DNA of 64,000 nucleotides. It comes from Gammaproteobacteria bacterium. GTDB taxonomy: Bacteria > Pseudomonadota > Gammaproteobacteria > Ga0077536. The position numbers were made by a program, and so were the translations under genes. Positions 1 to 7,159 of the stretch are shown here, piece after piece. The stretch's first letter is position 1; the number at the start of each line of letters is the position of its first letter. The notes under the pieces are model-generated. The model was not told the DNA's origin. It saw only the letters and a program-made list of their open reading frames with translations, and did no database searches. The DNA is taken from contig JACQWY010000013.1 of NCBI GenBank assembly GCA_016209015.1, positions 28,968-92,967 on the forward strand. Reading direction: 5' to 3'.

Positions 1-170
1 GCGAGACGGACGAACTCGACGAAACGCAGCAGCTCGCGGGCCGGCGGCGGCGTGCCGTGCGGTCTGACGAGGCCGTGGATCGCCGCGGCAATGACGAGAT
101 TGATCACGAGCGCGCCGCCGAGGACGGCGGCGTGACGGTGGCGCAGCACGAGCTGCTCGAGGGCGCTCAT
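1..170 (-). CDS. tonB: TonB-family energy transducer, N-terminal part (cut by window edge)
   Basis: Only the first 56 codons are present; the gene continues past position 1. The visible part begins MSALEQLVLRHRHAAVLGG, followed by one hydrophobic helix (about residues 15-34) containing a histidine near its end and then a proline-containing stretch, as expected for the inner-membrane anchor of TonB. TonB proteins carry proton-motive force energy from ExbB/ExbD to outer-membrane receptors. The ATG overlaps the exbD stop by 4 bp (ATGA), so the two are translationally coupled. The assignment rests mainly on its position after exbB-exbD; the C-terminal receptor-binding domain cannot be seen. Confidence 0.75.
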   Translation of the reverse strand, partial: MSALEQLVLRHRHAAVLGGALVINLVIAAAIHGLVRPHGTPPPARELLRFVEFVRL

Positions 171-586
171 GGCCCGGCGTCGGCGGCGGCGGCGGCGGCG
201 ATCGCGACGTTCGTCACACCGGCGAGGCGCACCTGGTCGAGCGCAGCCACGAGGAGGCGCGTGCTGGCTTCGCCATCGGCGGCGACGACGACCGTGCTGT
301 CCGGATTTTCGACGGCGAGGCGCTCGACTTCGGCGCGCACGGTGCGCATGTCGACGCGCCGGCCGCCGACCCAGACTTCGCCGCTGCGGGTGACGGTCAC
401 GACGATGTTCGCCTTCTCCTGCGTCGCGGCCGTCTGCGCGCTCGGACGATTCACGTCCACGCCCGACTCCTTGACGAACGAGGCGGTCGCGACGAAGAAC
501 AGCACGAGGAAGAACATCACGTCGATGAGCGGCACGACGTTGATGCTCACGCCGGCGTAATCGTCCTCGGTGTGGCTGCGGCGCAT
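167..586 (-). CDS. exbD: ExbD-type biopolymer transport protein
   Basis: This 139-residue protein has a short cytoplasmic N-terminus, one membrane helix (about residues 15-37) with the invariant aspartate in the PLIDVMFFLVLFF segment, and a periplasmic domain, which is the standard ExbD layout and length. The aspartate is the proton-carrying residue of the ExbB/ExbD motor known from the family. It lies 5 bp after the exbB stop and overlaps the tonB start by 4 bp, so it belongs to one transcription unit with them. ExbD of the TonB system is preferred over TolR because TonB follows directly and no Tol genes are present. Confidence 0.92.
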   Translation of the reverse strand: MRRSHTEDDYAGVSINVVPLIDVMFFLVLFFVATASFVKESGVDVNRPSAQTAATQEKANIVVTVTRSGEVWVGGRRVDMRTVRAEVERLAVENPDSTVVVAADGEASTRLLVAALDQVRLAGVTNVAIAAAAAADAGP

Positions 587-591
587 GGGAC

Positions 592-1110
592 TCAGACGGG
601 GTCGAGGCGCCCGGCCTCGTCACAGGCAGCGCGCGCGTGCTGCTCGAGATCCGCGCTCGGCCAGAGCCCGGACATTCCGGTGACGAGCCCCGCGAGCGTC
701 GCGACGAGCGCCTCGGAAATGCCGGACGCGATGCCGCGCCGGTTCGCGCCGCCGAAAATGCTCAACATCTCGAACGTATGGATGAGGCCGCTGACCGTGC
801 CGAGCAAGCCGAGCAGCGGCAAGGTCTGGATCAGCGTCCTGATGAGCGGCAGATGGCGGCGCGCGGCGAAGCGCAGATCCGCGACGTGCTGGGCACGCAG
901 GCGGCGGGCGATTCTCGAGCCGGTGTCGCGTCGTTGCTGCCAGGCGGCGGCAGTGCGTTCGACGAGCCGTGGATGGCGCCAGCGGAAGTACACATAGCGA
1001 TCGAGGATCATCGTCCACATCACGACGGACGAGCCGAGTATCCACGGCATGACCGCGCCGCCTTCGCGCAGCAGCTCGCGCCCGAGATCAGCGAACGCCT
1101 GCGGCGACAC
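592..1110 (-). CDS. exbB: ExbB-type MotA/TolQ/ExbB proton channel protein
   Basis: I place the start at a GTG at 1110 (VSPQAFADLGRELL), giving 172 residues, because AGGA lies 8 bases upstream; a longer reading to an ATG at 1173 would add 21 low-complexity residues and overlap the upstream gene more. Three membrane segments are visible: about residues 20-38, then the conserved LPLLGLLGTVSG helix and the EALVATLAGLVTGM helix, which carry the family's channel threonines. The gene overlaps the end of the ttpC-like gene by 23 bp and sits directly before exbD. It would form the five-subunit channel that ExbD plugs into. Confidence 0.9.
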   Translation of the reverse strand: MSPQAFADLGRELLREGGAVMPWILGSSVVMWTMILDRYVYFRWRHPRLVERTAAAWQQRRDTGSRIARRLRAQHVADLRFAARRHLPLIRTLIQTLPLLGLLGTVSGLIHTFEMLSIFGGANRRGIASGISEALVATLAGLVTGMSGLWPSADLEQHARAACDEAGRLDPV

Positions 1111-2467
1111 GCTTGTGTTCCTCGCGGTGCGCGACGAGTGCCGCGGCTTCCTGCTCGAGCAGGTGGACGACACGATTGCTGACGCCGTGCAGCCAGGCGT
1201 GACTGAGCAGGATCGGGATCGCGACGACGAGGCCGAGCTCGGTCGCGACGAGCGCGAGCGAGATGCCGCCCGAGACGACCTTCGGATCGCCGCTGCCGAA
1301 GAGCGTCATGGACTGGAACGTCTCGATCATGCCGGCCACCGTGCCGAGCAGGCCGACGAGCGGGGCGGCCGTCGCGAGCACGCCGAGCATGGACAGGCGG
1401 CGGCGCAGCGCCGGCAATTCGGCCAGGATGGCCTCGTCGAGCTTCAGTGCGAGCGTCTCCGCGTCGACCGCGGCGTTGCCGCGCGCGACGAGCAGCAGCC
1501 GGCCGAGTGGATTCGCGCCGTTCGGGATGTCCGCCTGCCGTTGCTGCGTGACGTCGCGGAGCACGCGGTGCAGGCGCCAGGCCCGTTCGCCGATCGCGCC
1601 CAGCGCGACGAGGCCGAGCGCGAGGATGAAATAACCGACCACGCCCGCCTGGCGGACGCGGTCGATGACGCCCGGCCGCTGCGCCAGCACCGCGAGCAGC
1701 GCGCCGCGCGTCGGATCGATCGGCGCGGGTACGATGCCGCCGGGGGCGGACTCGAGATCCCCGGCCAGCCCGCGCAGCGGCGATTCCGGCTGACGCGCCG
1801 GCTCGACGAGCCGGCCGGTTTCCGGCAGATACCGCAGGAACCGGCCCTGACCGAGCGCGGTGAACGCACCGACGCGCAGCACCTCCCGGCGCTCGGCCTT
1901 GCCGCCCGGCCCCGCGACGTCGTGCGCGAAACGCACGGTCTTGCCGCTCTCCACGGCTTCCTGCAGCAGCAGGTGCCAGAGCTCCTGGAGATCGTCGATC
2001 GTCGGCACGCCGTCTTGCGCGGCGATCGTCTCGGCCTTCGTCGCGCGATCCGGGAATTGGGCCGTGACGAGCGAGGCACGCAGCAGGCTGCCGACGTCGC
2101 CGCCGATCCGTTTGACCGTCGCCCGCAGCTCGGCGGCACCGCCGGCGGCCTCGCGGATCGCGGCGCGCGATTTCTCGAGCGCGTCCTGTTGGGTGGAGAA
2201 CGTCGAGCGCAGCCGCTCACCGCGCGCCTGTTCGGCGGCGAGGAGCGCGCGCGCCTCGTCGACGCGGGCCTGCTGTTGATCGCGCTCCGCGAGGAAGCGC
2301 TGCTCGCGCGCCGCGTCGGCCGCGCTCTCGCGATCGTTCGCTTCGAGCACGTCCTTCAGCAGCGCGTCGAGGGACTGCAGATCGGCCGGCGCGGCCGGCG
2401 CGCCGCAGACATTGCCGGCGAGGCAGGCGAGCGCGAACGCCGCGGCGCGCCAGGGTCGCGCGATCAC
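1088..2467 (-). CDS. ttpC: TtpC-like ExbB homologue with long periplasmic extension
   Basis: The 459-residue protein starts with a signal peptide (MIARPWRAAAFALACLAG), followed by a coiled-coil-rich periplasmic region to about residue 250, a membrane helix near residue 275 and a C-terminal MotA/TolQ/ExbB domain with the APLVGLLGTVAGMIETF and ISLALVATELGLVVAI helices. This two-part build matches TtpC, the fourth inner-membrane component of the TonB2 systems known from Vibrio. The order DUF3450-ttpC-exbB-exbD-tonB in this window is the same as in that system, which supports the name. Its start overlaps the DUF3450 stop by 4 bp. Confidence 0.85.
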   Translation of the reverse strand: MIARPWRAAAFALACLAGNVCGAPAAPADLQSLDALLKDVLEANDRESAADAAREQRFLAERDQQQARVDEARALLAAEQARGERLRSTFSTQQDALEKSRAAIREAAGGAAELRATVKRIGGDVGSLLRASLVTAQFPDRATKAETIAAQDGVPTIDDLQELWHLLLQEAVESGKTVRFAHDVAGPGGKAERREVLRVGAFTALGQGRFLRYLPETGRLVEPARQPESPLRGLAGDLESAPGGIVPAPIDPTRGALLAVLAQRPGVIDRVRQAGVVGYFILALGLVALGAIGERAWRLHRVLRDVTQQRQADIPNGANPLGRLLLVARGNAAVDAETLALKLDEAILAELPALRRRLSMLGVLATAAPLVGLLGTVAGMIETFQSMTLFGSGDPKVVSGGISLALVATELGLVVAIPILLSHAWLHGVSNRVVHLLEQEAAALVAHREEHKRVAAGVR

Positions 2468-3219
2468 GGTCTGGCCTCCGGGGCGACGACCGGCAGGGTG
2501 AGGATTTCAGGCGGTGCGGCGCGGCTCGCAATCTGCAGACCGCGGGCGATGCGGTGATTGTATTCCGGGGGCAGGACCTTCCAGGCGCGGTCGTGGCGAT
2601 CCCAGTAGCCGGCCTCGGCGCGATCGAACGTGAGGTACAGCAGGGCGACGCGGCCGACGCGCAGCACGTCCACCGTGCGCGGCTGGCCGCCGATCTGCAG
2701 GGCCTCGCTGTAGCTCTCGAGCGTGTGCCCGTAGTCGGCCTCGATCTGCCAGGCCTCCATCAGCCGCCGGTATTTCTCTGCGGGCGGGACGTCCGGATCG
2801 TCGAGCAATGCCTTCATCGCCGCGACGCGTGCCTGGCGTTCCGCGCCGAGGAACGGCAGGTCGAGGCGCACGAATTCTTCGAGCGTGCGCGCCATTGTCT
2901 GCATGAGCGGGAGGAGCTTGTCGTGGGTGAGTTGCGCGGCCGCGACGCGCGAGCCGTAGGAGTCGAGCTCCGCTTTCTGGCCGGCCACGAGGCGCTCGAG
3001 CTGGTCATCGTAGACGCGCAGCGTGTCGACCTGCTGCGCGAGACGCCGGTATTCGTCGGCGAGGTCGCGGGTTTCCGAAGCGACGCCGTCGATGCGCTGC
3101 TGGGACTGCGCCGCGCTCTGCTGCGCTTCGAGCGTCTTGTCGATGGCCTGGTTCAGCGCATCGGCGGCGAATGCCGGCAGCGCCGCACACCAGGCCGCCG
3201 CGAGTAGCGTCGCGCGCAT
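2464..3219 (-). CDS. DUF3450 family periplasmic protein of the TonB2 system
   Basis: I choose the ATG at 3219 (MRATLLAAAWCAALPAFA), which begins a clean signal peptide and has GAGGTG 9 bases upstream; an ATG at 3243 is the alternative. The mature part (251 residues in total) is helical: a coiled coil at about residues 25-95 rich in Gln, Arg and Asp, then a region with the segment FVRLDLPFL and further helices, as in DUF3450 proteins. Members of this family are encoded beside TtpC in TonB2 clusters, and a role as periplasmic partner of TtpC is likely but not settled. It ends in a 4-bp overlap with ttpC. Confidence 0.85.
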   Translation of the reverse strand: MRATLLAAAWCAALPAFAADALNQAIDKTLEAQQSAAQSQQRIDGVASETRDLADEYRRLAQQVDTLRVYDDQLERLVAGQKAELDSYGSRVAAAQLTHDKLLPLMQTMARTLEEFVRLDLPFLGAERQARVAAMKALLDDPDVPPAEKYRRLMEAWQIEADYGHTLESYSEALQIGGQPRTVDVLRVGRVALLYLTFDRAEAGYWDRHDRAWKVLPPEYNHRIARGLQIASRAAPPEILTLPVVAPEARP

Positions 3220-3278
3220 GCCGATTAGCACCTCGTGTCCCATCGGAGAGAGCCCTCTGCCGTGCGCGGCCGGGCGCT

Positions 3279-5309
3279 TCAGAAGAGTCCGAACAGCTTG
3301 CGCCGCTTGAGCGCTTCGCTGATCGCAGCGGCCGTCTCGGTCCGCCCGTTCGCGGTCGCGGCCATCACGGCGTTCTCGCGCTGCTTGTTCAGGATGCGCG
3401 GCTCCGCGCCGGCCTTCAGCAGCACGTTCGCGGCGTCCGTGTAGCCGTGCGACGCGGCGAGGATCAGCGCCGTGTTGCCGGCGACATTCGCCACGTCCAC
3501 CGGTGCGCCGGCATCGACGAGCGCCTGCACGGTGGCGGCCCGTCCCGCGCCAGCCGCGAGCATCAGCGGCGTATTGCCCAGCTTCGTCGTCACGCCGACC
3601 TTCGCTCCGGCCTTCAGCAGGCGGAGCGCCGCGCTCGTGTGGCCGCCGTGCGCCGCGCGGCAGAGCGGCGTGTAGCCGTCCTTGTCCGCCGCGTCGATTT
3701 CGACCCCGGAGGCGAGCAACTGCGTGACGCCTTCTTCCCAACCCGCGTCTGCGGCGTACCACAGCGGCGTGCGTTGCTCGGCGTCCGCGCGCTTCGCGTC
3801 GGCGCCCTTGTCGAGCAGGCGGCGCAGCACTTCCTCCTGCCGCTGCCGGGTAGCGGCGATCACGAGATTCGGCGCGCGCGGCTGATCGGATGCGACCTCG
3901 GCGCCGGCATCGAGCAGCATCGCGGCGATCGCGGCCTCGTTGCGTTCGATGGCGAGGCTCAGCGCGCTCGCGCCGTCGTCGCGGCGTACGTTCGGATCGG
4001 CCTTCGCGTCGAGGAGCGCGCGCACGGTGTCCGCGTGGCCGGCGATCGCGAGCACGAGAGCGGTGCTGCCGTCGGGCAAGTGGGCGCCGACGTCGGCGCC
4101 GGCCGCGACGAGCTGACGGACGATCTTCGGCTGGCCGCGCGCTGCTGCGCGCAGCAGCGGGGTGTAGCCCTCGGCGTCGCGCCCGTCGAGCGCTTCGTGT
4201 TGGGCGAGGAGCGCTTTGACGAGCGCTTCGTTGCCGCGCCAGGCCGCCATGTTGAGCGGGGGCCAGCCGTTGTAGAGCGTCTGGTCGGCGCCGTTGCCGC
4301 GCTTGCCGCTGTCCTTCAGCACCGCGACGAGCGAGGGCGTGAGGTCCCTTGCCGGCGCCTTCGGCGGCTCGATGCCCTGCGCTTTCAGGAGCTCGAGCAC
4401 GGAGCTGCGCTCGCCGGCGAGCGCGAGGCACAGCGTGTCGCAGCCCTTGCGATCCGCCAGCCGCGGATTCGCGCCGCGATCGAGCAATTCATGCACGCAG
4501 TTCGCATGGCCGCGTCGCGTTGCGATCATGAGCGGCGTGTCGCCGGCGGCATCCGCGACGTCGACCGCGGCTCCCGCTTTCAGCAGGGTTTCGACGATCG
4601 CCGCATGGCCGCCGCGAACGGCGAGCACGAGCGCAGTGTCGCCGGCCGCATCGCGCGCGTTCGGATCGGCGTGTTGCCCGAGCAGAATGCCCGCGACCGT
4701 GTTGTTGCCGCTCTCGGCGGCGGCGAGCAGCGCGGTGCGCCCGCCGGCATCGCGGCTGTCGACCCCGACGCCGGCGCCGAGCTGGCGTCGCACTTCGGCC
4801 ATGTTGCCGGCTTTCGCGGCCTCGACGAGAAAAGGCGCGGGGGAGGCCGCGGCCTGTGTCGAGCGTGGCGCGGACGGGCTCGCCGGCGTGCTGCCGAGCT
4901 TCGCCAGGCGATCGCCTGCGAGTGGCGCGCCCGCGGCCTCGGCCTTCTCGAGCCAGTGACGGGCGAGCGCGGAATCACGCGCCGTGCCCGAGCCGTCCAT
5001 GTACATGACGCCGAGCGAGTAGGCTGCTTCGGGCCCTCCCGCGGCCGCCGCTTTCTCCATCCACTCGAACGCGCGACGTTCGTCGCGCGGCACGCCGCGT
5101 CCGAGCTTCAGCAGCGCCGCGAGCTCGTACTGCGCATCGGAAGCGCCGTTCGAGGCGAGCGGTTCGAGAAGCGCCACGGCGCGGGCGTAGTCACGCGCAC
5201 GGAGCGCCGAGCGCACCTCGCTCATCGGCTCTGCGGCCGCTGCCTGCAGCGCACACGCGAGGCCGAGCCACAACAGGGCGGTCCGGCCGCGCCGCTCACG
5301 CAGTCCCAT
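3279..5309 (-). CDS. Exported Sel1-repeat and ankyrin-repeat protein
   Basis: The 676-residue protein has a signal peptide (about residues 1-26). Two Sel1-like repeats follow (about residues 40-130, with AAAGGPEAAYSLGVMY as the clearest unit). After a linker there are more than twelve ankyrin repeats (about residues 155-660), recognisable by recurring G.TAL..A...G and LL.AGA.. cores. Such solenoids bind proteins; nothing in the sequence indicates an enzyme. It overlaps the preceding oxidoreductase gene by 14 bp, has GGAG 8 bases before the ATG, and is followed 59 bp later by the DUF3450 gene. The context suggests a periplasmic scaffold for either the TonB2 machinery or the electron-transfer proteins. 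Confidence 0.88.
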   Translation of the reverse strand: MGLRERRGRTALLWLGLACALQAAAAEPMSEVRSALRARDYARAVALLEPLASNGASDAQYELAALLKLGRGVPRDERRAFEWMEKAAAAGGPEAAYSLGVMYMDGSGTARDSALARHWLEKAEAAGAPLAGDRLAKLGSTPASPSAPRSTQAAASPAPFLVEAAKAGNMAEVRRQLGAGVGVDSRDAGGRTALLAAAESGNNTVAGILLGQHADPNARDAAGDTALVLAVRGGHAAIVETLLKAGAAVDVADAAGDTPLMIATRRGHANCVHELLDRGANPRLADRKGCDTLCLALAGERSSVLELLKAQGIEPPKAPARDLTPSLVAVLKDSGKRGNGADQTLYNGWPPLNMAAWRGNEALVKALLAQHEALDGRDAEGYTPLLRAAARGQPKIVRQLVAAGADVGAHLPDGSTALVLAIAGHADTVRALLDAKADPNVRRDDGASALSLAIERNEAAIAAMLLDAGAEVASDQPRAPNLVIAATRQRQEEVLRRLLDKGADAKRADAEQRTPLWYAADAGWEEGVTQLLASGVEIDAADKDGYTPLCRAAHGGHTSAALRLLKAGAKVGVTTKLGNTPLMLAAGAGRAATVQALVDAGAPVDVANVAGNTALILAASHGYTDAANVLLKAGAEPRILNKQRENAVMAATANGRTETAAAISEALKRRKLFGLF

Positions 5310-6621
5310 ATTTCGTCTCCACTTCGATTCCGCATTCCTTGAGAAACGCCGTCGGGAGGATGCCTCCCGCGCATACGATGACGGCGTCGTTCGGGAGATT
5401 ATGGATCACATTGTCCTGTTCCACCCGGACGTGCGTCTCGGTGATCTCCTTCACGCCGGAACGCAACAGCACCTGCAGCCGCCCGTTCTGTTCCGCCGCG
5501 GCGACGCGTTTGCGATTCTTGTCCTTCGCGCGGCCGAAGCCGTCGCTGCGATACGAAATCGTGACCGTGGTGCCGGGCTCCGCTGCGATGCTCGTCGCTG
5601 CCTCGAGCGCGGAATCGCCGCCGCCGACGACGAGCACGTGCTGGCCCCGGTACTGCTCGGGGTCGATCAGACGGTAGACGACCTTGTTCATGTTCTCCCC
5701 CTTCACGTCGAGCGTGCGCGGCGTGCCGCGGCGGCCGATGCAGAGCATCACGGTCTGGGCCTCGTAGTTGCCGCGCGTGCTCTTGATCGTGAATCCGCGC
5801 GGGCCGCGCTCGATGCTCTCGATGCGCTCCTGGAACTGGATCTGCAGTCCCGTCTTCGCGACGACGCTCTCCCAGAACGCGAGCAGCTCCTCCTTCGTGG
5901 TCTCCGTGAATTTCACTTCACCGACCATCGGCAGTTGCACCGGTTTCGTCATCACGAGCTTGCCGCGCGGGAAGTGCGCTACGGTGCCGCCGAGCGAATC
6001 CTGCTCGATGGTGCGGAATTTCAACTTGTGCGACATCGCGGTCAGCGACGCCGAGAAGCCGGAGGGGCCCGCGCCGACGATGAGGACGTCGAGGACCTCG
6101 GGGCCGGCGTTCGGGGTGATGAGCTTGCGTGCCGCTTCCATCGCCTGGCGTCCCTGTTCGATGGCGTTACGAATCAATCCCATTCCCCCGAGCTCGCCCG
6201 CGATGAACATGCCGGGCACGTTCGTCTCGAAGTTCGGTTTGACGAGCGGGATGTCGACGCCGCGCTTCTCGGTGCCGAACACGAGCGTGATGGCGTCCAT
6301 CGGGCAGGCGGTGCGGCACGCGCCGTGACCGATGCAATGCGTGGGATTGATGAGCTGGGCCTTGGCGTCGACGATGCCGAGCACCTCGTGCAAGGCCTCG
6401 GGACAGGCATAGACGCACGACGCGCAGCCGATGCAGCGCGCGGGATCGATCACGGGATGGAGCGATGCGGGCTCGGTCAGGCCCGCGGCCACGGCGTCTT
6501 GGCGCACCTGCACGCTGCGCTCGCTGCCGCGACGTCGCAGGCTGCCGTAGATGGCATAGATGGCCGCCGCGACGAGCGGATACACGGTGAACGGCAGAAG
6601 ACTGGACAATATTTGTTCCAT
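5296..6621 (-). CDS. Membrane-anchored FAD/NAD(P)-binding oxidoreductase with N-terminal ferredoxin domain
   Basis: Residues 9-27 form a membrane anchor. Residues 63-73 carry a normal 4Fe-4S motif (C63, C66, C69, C73 then Pro). The second motif, at 96-106, has His99 where the second cysteine should be (C96, H99, C102, C106). Rossmann motifs GAGPSG (183-188) and VVGGGDSALEAA (about 330) bind FAD and NAD(P). The segment NVPGMFIAGELGG (134-146), normally near the C-terminus of thioredoxin-reductase-like enzymes, precedes the first Rossmann motif, so the fold looks circularly permuted. There is no redox-active CXXC of thioredoxin reductase. It probably moves electrons between NAD(P)H and an iron-sulfur or cytochrome partner; the partner is unknown. 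It is the first gene of the minus-strand unit and has no clear ribosome binding site. Confidence 0.82.
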   Translation of the reverse strand: MEQILSSLLPFTVYPLVAAAIYAIYGSLRRRGSERSVQVRQDAVAAGLTEPASLHPVIDPARCIGCASCVYACPEALHEVLGIVDAKAQLINPTHCIGHGACRTACPMDAITLVFGTEKRGVDIPLVKPNFETNVPGMFIAGELGGMGLIRNAIEQGRQAMEAARKLITPNAGPEVLDVLIVGAGPSGFSASLTAMSHKLKFRTIEQDSLGGTVAHFPRGKLVMTKPVQLPMVGEVKFTETTKEELLAFWESVVAKTGLQIQFQERIESIERGPRGFTIKSTRGNYEAQTVMLCIGRRGTPRTLDVKGENMNKVVYRLIDPEQYRGQHVLVVGGGDSALEAATSIAAEPGTTVTISYRSDGFGRAKDKNRKRVAAAEQNGRLQVLLRSGVKEITETHVRVEQDNVIHNLPNDAVIVCAGGILPTAFLKECGIEVETKYGTA

Positions 6622-7138
6622 GGCGCCGGGCTGAAGTCGTCGATGGGCCGAGGTCGTCGATTGTCTTGCTTAACGTGCGCGCTTGGAATGATCAGAGCGT
6701 CGAGCGCAATCCCCGGTGATTCCTACTTTGCGCAATCAGTCACGAAAGCGCTTCGTCGCCCCCTGTCGGACAGTCTCTACATGCGCTCCAGTTTGAGTAC
6801 TATAAAGGGGAGACCGGAAAAAAATAACGCGGTGCACCCGGTGCGAGCCGAAGTATGCGACCGCGATGGCACAGGACCCCGTGCGACCGCGACCGAGCCG
6901 ATGCGGCGTCGCGAGCGGATCGCCGTATGTCCCTGCCCTTGAACCGGAAGAAGTACTAGGGGTGTTCCCAGGGCATTCTGCCCGGCGTTCCCGATTGGGA
7001 CGCACGTCGCTGTCTGGTGCGGATCGATGGCTTCATCGATCGAGTGACTGCGAGCTGACCAAAACTCGCGAATTCGATCGTTCGCCGCGAAGTCGGGTGA
7101 GGCTCTTCGTCGATCCGCGACCGGACAAGGAGATCGTT
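6622..7138. other. Divergent intergenic region between the two redox operons
   Basis: About 520 bp separate the minus-strand oxidoreductase from the plus-strand ccm/cytochrome operon. No convincing gene lies here; the open frames have no ribosome binding site and no family signature. The stretch 6790-6828 is conspicuously A/T-rich for this genome, with TATAAA at 6801-6806 on the plus strand and, read on the minus strand, TATAGT preceded 17 bases earlier by a weak TTATTT, so promoters for both directions plausibly sit here. A perfect hairpin or operator-like repeat is at 7022-7041, and a strong AAGGAG is at 7127-7132. Confidence 0.6.
7022..7041. promoter_or_regulatory. Perfect inverted repeat upstream of the ccmF operon
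   Basis: GATCGATG and CATCGATC face each other across a GCTT loop, 98 bp before the leader ORF of ccmF. It could be an operator for a dimeric regulator or an RNA hairpin in the 5' leader. The sequence alone does not tell which, and no regulator gene is nearby. Confidence 0.35.
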
Positions 7139-7159
7139 ATGGGATCGGGGGCTGTTTGA
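7139..7159 (+). CDS. Six-codon leader ORF coupled to ccmF
   Basis: AAGGAG at 7127-7132 is ideally spaced from an ATG at 7139 that opens only six sense codons (MGSGAV) before TGA at 7157-7159. The TTG start of ccmF (7156) overlaps this stop. ccmF itself has no ribosome binding site of its own at that distance, so ribosomes ending the leader probably restart on ccmF. Whether the peptide itself matters is unknown. Confidence 0.5.
   Translation: MGSGAV

Noticed and set aside
1049..2557. Plus-strand open frame of 502 codons over ttpC
   Set aside because: The product is dominated by Arg, Glu, Asp and Ala with no recognisable domain. The minus strand has clear ExbB-type and signal sequences with coupled starts.
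3244..4431. N-terminal extension of the DUF3450 gene through the ankyrin gene
   Set aside because: The added residues are antisense-frame noise inside the ankyrin coding region. A signal peptide with a good ribosome binding site begins at 3219.
3171..5342. Plus-strand open frame of 723 codons opposite the ankyrin gene
   Set aside because: Ankyrin and Sel1 repeats are unmistakable on the minus strand. The plus-strand product is low-complexity.
6866..7159. 97-codon open frame in the divergent intergenic region ending at the ccmF leader
   Set aside because: It has no ribosome binding site at its start and an Arg/Ser/Pro-rich product. Only its last six codons, behind AAGGAG, look translated.
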